Source: Coprinus comatus (taxonomy: Eukaryota > Basidiomycota > Agaricomycetes > Agaricales > Agaricaceae). From it: a stretch of 64,000 bases of DNA. Every line of letters starts with the position of its first letter. The stretch's first letter is position 1. This document shows positions 38,797 through 49,321 of the stretch, piece after piece. Location of the stretch: positions 558,001 through 622,000 of the forward strand of contig JAWPGT010000014.1 of NCBI GenBank assembly GCA_034638255.1, written 5' to 3'. The notes below the pieces were generated by a model, which had not been told where the DNA came from, did no database searches, and saw only the letters and a program-made list of their open reading frames with translations. Position numbers and translations under genes: made by a program.

Positions 38797-41464
38797 ATGG
38801 ATACCTTTCCTATCGACCTTTCCCAATTCAAGAAGTGAGTATACACACCACGCTCGCTGCTGTGCTTGATTGTTGTTCTAGGCTTTCTCTTGACCCTACT
38901 AAACCACAACTCACTGCGGACCAGAAGGCGATCTTGAAAGCAAACATTCAGCTGTTGCGCGATGCAATAGTCCTTTTTACTGCCACAGGTGCTGCTCGTG
39001 GTGTCAGCGGCCATACAGGTAGCATGGTCTTCTACAGCAATGTGTGTAATGCTCACAGTCATGCCCAGGAGGTGCCTATGATACCGTGCCAGAAGTTTGT
39101 ATGCTCCTTGGATTGTTCGAGCACTCTAGGGACAAATATGTTGATATCATCTTTGATGAAGCAGGTAAGCATGTATGCATATACAAAACGACATCAAATA
39201 TGCCTCAGGCGAATGCAATCGTTATATGCATTGCCGCATTCGCATATATCTCTCTTCTTACTCATATAATCAGGCCATCGCGTCGCTACTCAGTATATAC
39301 TCGCTGCTCTTGATGGGCATCTACCACCCGAACATTTGTTACACTATCGTGAGGCGAATTCAAAACTACCCGGTCATCCAGAATTGGGGCTTACTCCTGG
39401 CATCAAATTCTCATCAGGCCGCTTGGGCCATATGTGGTTCGTGCGATTATGATTATGATTCAGTACGAACATCATATACCGATTAATATCGTCATCAGGC
39501 CTCTTGTTAATGGAGTAGCTTTGGCAAACAAGGATAAAACAATATTCTGTCTAGGTTCAGATGGATCACAGCAAGAGGGTAACGATGCGGAAGCTGCGAG
39601 CTAGCTGTCGCTCAAAACCTAAATGTTAAACTACTGATTGATGACAACGATGTTACGATCGCTGGTCATCCGTCAGTATACCTCAAGGGTTTTGATGTTA
39701 AAAAAACACTCGAAGGTCATGGCTTAAAGGTTGTCGAAGCACAAGGTGAAGATGTCGATTCGCTTTGGGGTGCCATCAGCGCTGTTGTTAAAAATACTGG
39801 TCCCGCTGCTGGTATGCAAACTGCGTTCGGACTAAATGGTCTGCCTTGCTGATTTCAGTTACAGTTGTGAGCAAACGCCTGATGGCGCCCGGCATTCCTG
39901 ATATCGAAGGAAGCACTCATGGGCACGATGTTATCCCAGTCAAAGCAGCTCACAAGTACTTTGCGAAACGAGGTGTACCCGACCTCTCCAAGTTCCTTGA
40001 CGACATCAAAGCAAATAGTTCCCCTTATTTGCATGTTGGATCTACCAAAGAAGTTGGTGCCAATCGTGTTGTTTTTGGTGAAGCCGTAAATATGGTGCTT
40101 GATGGTCTCAGCAAGGAGGAAGCAGCGAAGAAGGTTATGGTGATTGATAGTGAGTGCTTCATGATCAAAATCTATATGTTTTCTGATAAGTAAAAAAGGT
40201 GATCTCGAGGGGTCTACGGGTCTCAAGGTAATTCACCAAAAGCACCCTGAAGTTTTCATTCCCTCGGGTATCATGGAACGAGGAAACTTCTCAGCAGCTG
40301 CAGGATTCGGTTTTGACCCCAAAAAATTCGGGGTGTTTTCGACTTTCTCCGCTTTCCTCGAAATGGTTGTATCCGAAATTACGATGGCACGACTCAACAA
40401 TTGCAATGTTTTGTGTCATTTTTCCCATGCTGGAGGTAGCTGCCACCTTATTTATTTTTTTTCCCATATATCTGACTCCGTATCACAGTTGACGAGGTAA
40501 GTCATTTCATAAAAATTTTTGGGAGAGATATGTAACATTTTAAAAAAAAAAATTGTGATTTAACAGATGGTAATGAATTTAGCTTTTGTAATGTTCGATT
40601 CAATATATACTAACATTATTCCAGGCAGACAACACATGTCACTTCGGTACTTTCAATCCGTTCTCTGACGATTTCACCAATTGATCCAACCCTCTTTAGG
40701 TCTTAACAACATGTTTGCCGATAATGGACTGTCGGATGTCTACTCTTATCTATACTTCCCTGCTGATCCTGCTCAAATGGCCGCGATAGTCAAGCGCATT
40801 TTCTTCGAGCGTGGCCTTCGGTTCATCTTTTCTACTAGGTCCAAAGTTCCCTGGATCAGAAGGAAGATGGTACGCGCTTCTTCGAAGGCGACTACGAATT
40901 CGTACCTGGGAAAGATGATGTCATCTTGGAAGGCAAGGCCGGATACGTTGTAACCTTCGGAGATATGCTGTACAGATCCTATGACGCCGTTTTAAGATGC
41001 AGACAGGAAGGTCTTGATGTGGGTTTGATTAACAAAGCTTGTTTAAATGTGGTGGACGAACAGGTATGTTTATCGGACCTCCGAATTACTTGCAACTAAA
41101 TTGTTCGACCACATATCAGATGATCAGAAAAGTTGGCAGTTCACCATTTGTGTTGGTGGTAGAATCATTTAACCAAAAGACAGGGGTGAGAATTTGCGAC
41201 CCTAATACATTGAAAGTTACTAATAACTCGATCGATGTATGTAGCTTGGGTCTAAGTTCGGGACATGGCTGTTGGAGCGTCAGCTTACACCTAAGTATGG
41301 CTACATGGGAACGACAAAAGAAGGTTGCGGGGGCCTATGGGAGCAAATTGGTTTCCAGAACCTTGATCCTCAGTGTCAGTGACTTTTATCAGTTCGAAGT
41401 TGTATGTTATACTAACCGGTAATCTGAAGCCATCATCCTCAAGATCAAACAACTTTCGCAGTAA
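38797..41464 (+). CDS. Transketolase-like thiamine-diphosphate enzyme
   Basis: Fourteen exons encode the three transketolase domains. N-terminal ThDP domain: GAARGVSGHTGGAYDTVPE, GRLGHMWPLVNGVAL, GSDGSQQEGNDAEAA with DDND further on. Pyrimidine domain: FGEAVNMVLDGL, IPSGIMERGNFSAAAGF, FSTFSAFLEM, ADNTCHFGLNN, FIFSTRSKVPW. C-terminal domain: GYVVTFGDMLYRS, SSPFVLVVESF, LGSKFGTWLLERQL. It belongs to a fungal transketolase-related family rather than the main pentose-phosphate enzyme; substrates are not certain. Exons 8 and 9 are tiny (40489-40496 and ATG at 40567-40569). Two frame breaks, near 39600 and 40856, are each mended by one added base (AG to AGG, ATC to ATCC). The last intron uses a GTCAGT donor at 41375. 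ATG 38797 gives MDTFPIDLSQFKK. Confidence 0.82.
40567..40569 (+). other. Candidate 3-nt microexon (ATG)
   Basis: Between the 8-nt exon 40489-40496 and the exon starting at 40625 the gap is 128 nt, about twice the usual intron length in this window. Within it, ATG at 40567-40569 is flanked by TTTAACAG and GTAATG, giving two introns of 70 and 55 nt. Including it adds one Met between VDE and ADNTCHFG; I recall a Met at this place in related proteins, but that was not checked. Confidence 0.45.
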
Positions 41465-41797
41465 ATGCAAGTTTCGGAGTAGCTAAGTAACAGAATCCTA
41501 TCGCGATGTACTATATAACGAGTTGTCTAAACATATCGGGTCGCATGACCCGCCTTATTCAAGCCATTTTTCCACCACTGTGAATAACCTACCCAATGAG
41601 GTTTGAAGTTGATTGAAACACTACAACACCCGTTCTTCGTTTTCTCACCTGTGATCAGTCTTCCGCGGTTGTTCTCTTATTACCTAAGTTGTTGAGACTA
41701 TTCTTCCTCGTAGAGTAGATGGCCGTTGATTTAAGGAGCTATTGAGGTGCGTATAAAATGAGTTTCACATCTTTAATAATCATACTACATTGTCCCA
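41465..41797. other. Intergenic before HGD
   Basis: About 330 bp between two plus-strand genes. No feature recognised beyond an expected promoter. Confidence 0.45.
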
Positions 41798-44132
41798 ATG
41801 CCTCTCTCAACCTCAGGCGCATCTGCGCAAACAGCACATTCTATCCCGCCTCAGCCTAAAGATCCATACAGGTATCAAGTAGGATTTGGAAACCACTTTT
41901 CAAGCGAAGCATTGTATATCTCAATGTCATGTTATATTTACTGCTAGGCTAACACTCTTTCAGGCCAGGCGTCCTCCCAATAGGGCAGAATAACCCACAG
42001 AAAAACAAGTACGGTCTGTACAATGAAGGGGTGAGTCTTAACTTATTTGAGTGTGTAATGGGATTTGAGCACTCAAAGTTTCTGATATCGCTCATCAGAT
42101 GACCGGTTCTTCCTTTGTGGCACCACGAGCGGAAAATCTCAAGGCGTTTGTATTATCGTCTTGATGAATATTTCTGATTATTGAACAACGCCACAATCTT
42201 CTAGCTGGCTGTACCGCATTCGGCCATCTGTCGCTCATCAAGGTTTCACTCGTTTACCAGATAATCCTGACGTTAGTGCTGCACTCGTGGCGCTCATAAT
42301 ATATCCGCTAGTACTAACAAATTCGTCAGCTTGAGTCGTCTTTTTTACCCACCAACCCGAAGGTCCACGTTAGTCCAACACAACTGGCTTGGCACCCATT
42401 CAAGCTTCCTCCTGATGGTAAACATGTTGATTGGGTGGATGGTTTGAAGACGATTGCTGGGAATGGGGATCCTACGTTCCATGAGGGTCTAGCTATACAC
42501 GTTTATCTTGCGAATGCTTCTATGGAAAAGAAGGCGTTTTGTAATACGGATGGAGATATGTTGATTCTTCCGCAACAAGGTCGTTTGGATATTCAGACGG
42601 AATTTGGAAAGTGAGTGCGGATCGAATTTTCCCTTTTGATGCCTGTATATTCTACACGTTTTAGGCGATGATAGCAATAACGCTCGTCTACTATTATTGG
42701 AAGTGTTAAAGATGGTGATTCCTAACGTGACCTCCGTTATTTTTAGGTTAATGGTTAGGTCAGGAGAGTTATGTGTTATTCAGCGTGGAATGAAATTCAA
42801 GGTAAACCTTGATCTATTGGGATTGTTGACGATGTTTCCACTGACAAGAATTAGGTTACCCTCCCCGATGGTCCCTCTCGAGGATGTGCGTTATACCTCT
42901 TGTCTGCGTGTGTAATGTTTTAATTGTTTTTTCTTCTTTCTTAGATGTTCAAGAAATTTACGGCTCTCACTACGTCTTACCGGAACTTGGACCGCTCGGT
43001 GGTAATGGTTTAGCTAATCCTCGGGACTTCGAAACACCCGTTGCTTGTTTTGATATTGACCAAGATCCTTGGGATATTGTGTATAAGTAAGTGGTTCACT
43101 CATCTTTTTCTATATATATATATTCAACGGGTTTCAAAAGAGTATGCGGACAATTACACTCATGTCACCAAGAACATACACCATTTGACGTCGTAGCTTG
43201 GCATGGAACGTAAGTGTTCTTCTACTCATGAAATTCCACACGTTAAGAAACATTGCTTCCACTACTTACTAGTTATGTTCCATACAAGTACGCTATGGAG
43301 AAATTTATCCATGTTGGCAGTATTTCGAGGGATCATATTGACCCTTCGATCTTTTGCGTTCTTACTGCTCCCTCAAAGCAACATGGTGTACCTTTGGCCG
43401 ATTTCTTGATTTTCTCTCCAAGATGGGATGTTGCCTCCAATACTTTCCGTCCTCCTGTGAGCATACTATCTCCCTTCGATGAACCACAACTCATGGATTG
43501 TATTGTGTTGCGTGACAGTATTATCATCGTAACTCTTCCACCGAATTTATGGGCATGATTTATGGAGTTTATGGAGGTCGTAGCGAGGGATTCCAGCCAG
43601 GTATGTATGAGGGTCATTGGTGAATAGATAGCGTTTGAACTTAATGCAAAAAATAGGCGGTGCAAGCTTTGAAACTGGGTTCTGTCCTCACGGAGGTGAG
43701 TGTTCATAAACACAAATCGTCAAAGAGATACATGACTTAGACTTTGAAAAGTTTCATATGATGAATGGAAGAAGGCGACGGAGTCTGATTGGTTCCGATG
43801 AGAGTCCATGAAAATACTATTGGTAAGTCAATTTCTTGTGATTAATATGGGTGAAAACCATTAATGAAATGGAAATTTGAATATAAATATTGTAGCCTTT
43901 ATGTTTGAGTCTAGTATGATGTTCACAATCACCGAGTATGCTATGAACGGTTGCGGCACTAAACATGGTGCGTGTTTAAATACTGATTGTACTGCTGGAA
44001 GATTTTCATGATTTTTGATCAGAGCATGAGCCCAAGATGTGGGATAATTTGAATGCTAACTTCTTGGATCATCTTGATCAAGTCAATGCCGATCTTAAAG
44101 CTGCTGGTTTACCTTTATTAGGATCTCAATAG
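41798..44132 (+). CDS. hmgA: Homogentisate 1,2-dioxygenase
   Basis: The iron enzyme of tyrosine/phenylalanine catabolism that opens the homogentisate ring to maleylacetoacetate. Fifteen exons were traced, from 41798-41913 to 44023-44132. Conserved blocks: [103 protein letters not shown], then [12 protein letters not shown] and CPHG, which supply the His, Glu and His iron ligands. The end is [10 protein letters not shown]. At about 43791-43797 the frame needs one extra C (TTCC to TTCCC) to read [19 protein letters not shown]. The usual fungal partners (fumarylacetoacetase, maleylacetoacetate isomerase) are not next to it here. Confidence 0.92.
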
Positions 44133-44412
44133 GTAATGTTATACCTTTGTTGAGTTGTATGAATATGTAAGAGTATGAAATAATGAACTGCGCCATGTAT
44201 ATGAATCAGAGTTCTGTGTATTTTCGTTTATGTGAAGTAAGTAATTGAAAGAATTGCTTGACGAGTACTGGGAGCTCAAAGTAATACAGAAAGTCCATTT
44301 CCTTTTCACCCCGCATAACATTATGGGAATTATGAGATTTATGTATGAATGTATGTATTCAAAAAACTATTTCGAATGTTGTTTCTCCACACTCTCCCTT
44401 GATTAATCCAAC

Positions 44413-44694
44413 CTAGAATCGTATTTCTCTATGTATAACCTCCCCTAATTGTTCAAGGGTGTCTTCCACCATGGGCTGATATTTAGCTCTCAACATCTTC
44501 ACATGTGTAAGTTGACACCTTTTTCTGTACTAAATGATCTTCAAATCCTTTCGTAATACGATATGCGCTCTTCCTACAAGCAACGCAAACTTGTCCTATC
44601 ATTAACGGGTCTACTCCATTGTCGTGTAATACCCTTGCAAGTGCTTTACTAGTTTTAGAAGATGATATATTTGAAGTTTTTGGTGTGGTGTTTA
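44413..44694 (-). CDS. Partial conserved protein, C-terminal exon
   Basis: A candidate last exon follows a CCTAACAG acceptor at 44695. It encodes KTSKALARVLHDNGVD, then MIGQVCVACRKSAYRI and TKGFEDHLVQK, and after a frame change LTHVKMLRAKYQPMVED, ending EVIHREIRF at 44413. The segments have a clear amphipathic, protein-like pattern and a CxxC pair. Passing from one part to the other needs removal of one A from an A5 run near 44540, so an extra base is suspected. Upstream exons in 44700-45270 could not be joined with confidence. I do not recognise the family. Confidence 0.35.
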
Positions 44695-45851
44695 CTGTTA
44701 GGTAATGATGTCACTGATAGGGTTTGAATTTTGTTGATGTCCATCGATAATGTTTTTAAGAGAACATCATTTACGAGAGGGGACAATGAGGGATGGTTTA
44801 CTAACACTAAACTATTGTGATTCTTTACTATTAGAATCGAAGGGATATTAGTCTGCGGAAGGTGATGTATTTGACTGATTTGAAAATGAAAAAGGAGGGA
44901 GGTGACAAAAAATGAAACCAAAAGAGATAATAGATGGGATTCTGACATAGTGTAGGGTTTGTACTCGGGACTCTCAGGTATTGGTCTGTAGAGGAGCCAG
45001 AAAGGATGTTTTCTGGACGTTGTGTTTGTACCAAGGGAGAGAAATGATAATTTAGGTTCAGGGATGAAATCTTTCCCTGAAGTTCCCTGACAAAACGCAG
45101 GGTTGGAATAAATGAAAAGGGCCCAAATTAGACGAGCCAAAAATATAACCATATACTGGTGAGAGCGTGAAAGAGCTCGAGGCTCCGGAAGCTTATTGAA
45201 TAAGAGTGGAGGGTGAAAACGGCCCCCCAGTCCCCCACTGGAAGAATTGTATGAGATATGTTGCATGCTTCAGAGCACATTCTTGTCTTAGAGACAAGAT
45301 CGCCACATAGGAAAATTGAAAAGTTTGAATTTCACCAAGTATATTTAGACATTGTAGTGTGCCGAAGGAAGGATATTGTACATTACTGCGTGACTTGAAA
45401 TGCAATTTATCTCATTTAAGTACTTTGGGAACTTTGAAACTCTAAGGCGTCAGGGTGGAGTAAATATTCCCATCACGTGATTAGTCGCGCCGGGAGCGCG
45501 GTTGGGTTCTATCTCTGGATCATAACATAGCCTCGTCTCACAAGTCGCCCGACGATCCCAACTACCCACAGCTGCTCATCTGTTTCTTACTAGGAAGCAC
45601 CACGGCTTCGACGGCAGCGGATACCAACTTTGCAAAACTTCTATTACTGTGCACATCGATTCGGAGCTTCAAATTAAAGGTATCTCCCTGCTATCTTCGG
45701 AATTCGCAGACGTCATGGAAACAGCGGTACTGCCAGCATTGGTATTTGAGTCATTGTCCTCGTCGAGAGCGAGCTGACTTCTCTTTACAGGCTATGACTG
45801 GTCGTATGCTTTCTCCTGGTTGTTCTTCAAGTCCTTCTCGACAACGACCGT
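44695..45851. other. Unresolved region, minus-strand 5' part and plus-strand promoter
   Basis: The minus-strand frame 44655-45266 is open for 203 codons and may contain exons of the gene ending at 44413, but its composition is uneven and it probably spans introns. From about 45600 the region holds the leader of the next plus-strand gene: ATG 45715 starts METAVLPAL, then an intron, then MTGRMLSPGCSSSPSRQRP, which fails to join the long frame by one base. Confidence 0.35.
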
Positions 45852-47237
45852 ATGTTTTTCTCTCCTTTTGTTCAAGTTTTACATGCTCAGAAGCTTAGAT
45901 GCATATCTAGTCCGAGCAAACCACGCTATGTTCCCAGATATAGCTTTAGCAATGGGGACGTACTGGATGTGCTTCGACAGGCTCATAGGGAGAAACGTTA
46001 TAGAGAATCGGAAGCAATGTTAGTTCAGTCATTTCAACGCTGTCAGGAAGAACCATCTATCCATGAACAACATATTCGAGCTCTCCAACATACCACTGAT
46101 ATTCTCTCCGGTATAGCTCAAGAAGCTGCGAATCAGGCCAAATATCTAGCAAATATCACTACAAATCGAAGGAATGCGGGCGACCTCGATCCTAATACCT
46201 ACAAATCAATGTTATGCGAGCGTTGGAGGGCTGAACGACGACAGGATTTAATGTCGAGTTATATGAAAACTTTACAACAAGGCGTTACCTCATCCAGTGT
46301 CAAATCCTCTACGGCAACATCTTCGTCTTCTAGTGCTATGATAACCCTTTCTACAGACACCGAAGATCATGTGCCCAGTTCAAAAAATAGGACGTACGCA
46401 AACCTCATGGCTTTTCTGTCTTGTCCACAACGTGTTGCACCGCTGCGTCATAATTCCCAAGGACGAGGATCGAAACAAGTCAACCTGCGTCCTCTATCCC
46501 TAGACCCAGTTATCGCAGCCAAACAGGCCAACTCGACAAGCTCGCAATCGTCAACCACGACAATCACGCACACCGATTCCAGTAGTGATTCTAGTCTCGA
46601 TATGGCCCTTGAAACACCAGTGATCTCAGCTTCAATGGCAGAGAAGCAGGCTCAGGCGAGGATCAACGTTTACAAAGCTGGTGATGAAGAAGTAGGGACA
46701 GCTCTCATATATTCACCAGAATTACCACCTCCACGCACTCTCGACCTTTCGGATGTCGAAGTCGAGCTACCTGATTACGTTCATGGTCTTCTTGCCGATT
46801 TAGAAGAAGAGAACGACTCGTTTGCTTCGGCTATTCGATTCCAGCCTAATGATACCTCGAACTTGGATAATAGTGGCAATCGTACCAAATCTTCACCATT
46901 CGACGCGTTACGTCGGCTCGGAAGGAGTCCGCGACCGAAGGCAGTGGCTTCCAATCCTAACCTTCGTAAAAAAGGGTCTTTCAAACGACTGAGTGGGCTT
47001 TTGTTGGTGTCCGATGGTCCACCATTGCGAAAGAAGATGAGCATTAGTAGTATGGATACTGGGAACGTTGCAGAGTCGACTCTCGCGACTGTCTCAGAGG
47101 CAGGTTTATCACATCATGCTGGTGATGGTACTATACCCACGCATGGTCGATCTTTTTCCAAGTCCCATGCTATTGGTAGGGTGGCGTCGAAGATTGGGCG
47201 GCGAATGTCATTTGTGACTACGAAACATCATTCATGA
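45852..47237 (+). CDS. Ser-rich hypothetical protein, about 460-480 aa
   Basis: The frame is open for 461 codons. Reliable sequence starts at KLRCISSPSKPRYVP, after a likely intron whose acceptor is at about 45890, followed by an alpha-helical block (DVLDVLRQAHREKRYRES...IRALQHTTDILSGIAQEAAN) and WRAERRQDLMSSYMKTLQQG. The rest is disordered and Ser/Thr-rich, with basic C-terminal patches (RKKGSFKRLSGLLL, PPLRKKMSISSMD, RVASKIGRRMSF). The true start is probably ATG 45715 with two short 5' exons, but that join is off by one base at about 45840; ATG 45852 lies inside the likely intron. No known domain; phospho-regulated scaffold-like protein is only a guess. Confidence 0.6.
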   Translation: MFFSPFVQVLHAQKLRCISSPSKPRYVPRYSFSNGDVLDVLRQAHREKRYRESEAMLVQSFQRCQEEPSIHEQHIRALQHTTDILSGIAQEAANQAKYLANITTNRRNAGDLDPNTYKSMLCERWRAERRQDLMSSYMKTLQQGVTSSSVKSSTATSSSSSAMITLSTDTEDHVPSSKNRTYANLMAFLSCPQRVAPLRHNSQGRGSKQVNLRPLSLDPVIAAKQANSTSSQSSTTTITHTDSSSDSSLDMALETPVISASMAEKQAQARINVYKAGDEEVGTALIYSPELPPPRTLDLSDVEVELPDYVHGLLADLEEENDSFASAIRFQPNDTSNLDNSGNRTKSSPFDALRRLGRSPRPKAVASNPNLRKKGSFKRLSGLLLVSDGPPLRKKMSISSMDTGNVAESTLATVSEAGLSHHAGDGTIPTHGRSFSKSHAIGRVASKIGRRMSFVTTKHHS

Positions 47238-47684
47238 ATGTTTAAGATTACATTTACATTTCCACATAAACACCCTCGCTCCCCGAAGCTCGGTTTCTCG
47301 GTTATGCCTCTCACGCGCATTCAATTCGTTTTACCTCTCCATCCTTTGCTTTGCTTTCTTGTAGGATATTTATTCTCATATCTTGGACAATGACCAGTTC
47401 CCCCTACATTTTCTTGTGATATTTCGTTATCCTATGCATCCGCCTTTATCTTGCTTTGATCCCATTAGTTATATTTTCGGCTTTCCTATGTAGTTATAGT
47501 TACTCCGTCTCTTTTACGAAACCGTCAACCAGTAGCACTCTTCGGCTAGGTTACCATGTATGTCATTGAATCTATATCACTCGTTAGGGTCTTAGAATTG
47601 CTTCGTGCACTTGTCCACTTTGTAAAGGGGTATGACCGCATATATCAAAGAGAATATACATTACTTATTTCTACTTGTCCCAAA
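47238..47684. other. Convergent intergenic region
   Basis: About 450 bp between two genes that point toward each other; it should hold both 3' ends. No terminator or gene recognised. Confidence 0.45.
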
Positions 47685-48816
47685 TCAATCGACTTTTCGT
47701 GTCCGTTGCGGAGGAGTTCCCAATCTAATCCTAGTCGGTCCAACTGGAGCCACATTCTGTCCAGAACCACTTCCTTTTCCATTACCAACAACACCAGAAC
47801 CACCCAAATAAACCGACATTTTCTCTCCTCCACTCTTCGATTTTCCAGATCCAGATCCATGTCCATGTCCAGGAGTAGGTGAAGAAGCTCTACCATCTTC
47901 AGCCAATTCATATTCTTCAACATCATACAATCCTCTTTGACCCCAATACAACCATAATTGAAAACCCAATACAACATTCAAAATCAAAGCCATTCCAAAA
48001 GCACTAGCAACAAGCCAATCTCCAACTTCCATAGCTGTAGTAAACAATCTTGCTAAACATCCTAATACTTGAGCTCCAACAGCAAAAGCAGATAATTGAC
48101 CAGTAGATTTCGCTTTTGAATTTTGAATGATTTGAGGTAATTTGGCTGATAATGCAATTGGTAATGTTAAAACTTGTAAAAAAGATAACATTCCAAATGG
48201 AATTGAAATTAATGCTAAAATCATGAATGAAAGTGATAGAAAAGTCAATAGTAAATGGTGACGTCGTTGATTATTATGTGAAGATGAGGGTTGGTAATGA
48301 ATTATTAAAAGGACGATTATGGCGTTTTGAAGTGATAAGAAAAAGTTTTCGCCGTATGTTGAAAATGGGAATTTGTTTCGGTAGGAATAGGTTGTGTTTA
48401 TGGAGTAAGCGAGTGTTTCGAGTGTGAATGAAGATAATGAGAGACCTCGTGCTGAATGTGCGTTTAGGACTGTATTTATTTTTTTGTTTTGTTCGTAGTA
48501 GGTTAGAAATTGTGTTAATAGTTATAGATTTTGGAGGATTGAGACTGACTGAGAAATAGTTGAGGTAATCGCATTATGGACCCGCCAATGACAATTCCGA
48601 TTCCTAATCCTTTAGATAAGGCATATTTGAGGCATTTGGTATCAGTAATATGCAAGTCTTCAACTAGTGACGTGTAGCATTCCTATTTGAGCCATAAAAC
48701 ACACCGTTATAAGCCCTAATAAATTGTTCAAGAAATAGATTGGTACTTACATCGCCGAGAATAGAGGTCCCAAGATCCTTGATGAACCAAGGGAGATTGC
48801 GAGTTATGGCAGTCAT
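47685..48816 (-). CDS. MPDU1/Lec35-type PQ-loop membrane protein
   Basis: Homologue of mannose-P-dolichol utilization defect 1, an ER membrane protein needed for use of dolichol-linked sugars in glycosylation. Exon 1 (48816-48751) gives MTAITRNLPWFIKDLGTSIL. Exon 2 gives CLKYALSKGLGIGIVIGGS and MRLPQLFL. Exon 3 (48469-47685) gives LNAHSARGLSLSSFTLETLA, INTTYSYRNKFPFSTYGE, several membrane spans, and KLPQIIQNSKAKSTGQLSAF, the second PQ-loop, then LGCLARLFTTAMEVGDW. The tail is Gly/Ser-rich and specific to this organism. The exon 1-2 join is one base out of phase with the splice sites I see, so either a site was missed or a base is lost. Confidence 0.8.
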
Positions 48817-49077
48817 GACATCGACGTTCTTGGAGAGAAAGTCAAGTTGAATATTACATAATCTTTTGTTTGGCCATTTGATCAAAATATATTGTTTTTG
48901 TTGCTTACTATATTTAGAATAGGAGATATCTATGACGAATGAAGATGAATAAATAAAAACTGGAAACGAATGACGGAGAACTAATAAGTTCTGTTAGGTA
49001 TATGAAGATTACGTATTGGTACAAGAAGAGAATGTGTTAGTTTCGACTCGTTTTCCACGGCAAATAACCATGATAAC

Positions 49078-49108
<31 letters not shown>

Positions 49109-49321
49109 ACCCGACGGACAAAATATAACATTGTGTGAAAGCAAGGAGTGACGATTAAGTGCAATAACCATGAAAGCTGAATATGAGACACGAAGTGAAA
49201 ACGAGAGTGTGTAAGCGAGGTATTTCGAAAACGCTAATAGCAGAATTCTGAGCAATCAAAAAAGCAATCAAAAAGCAATTTAAAGAAATGACCAAAAACT
49301 CGAGAATCTGAAACCAGATAA
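48817..49321. other. Intergenic with 28-nt poly(A)
   Basis: About 500 bp including an uninterrupted run of 28 A at 49078-49105. No gene recognised. Confidence 0.5.
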
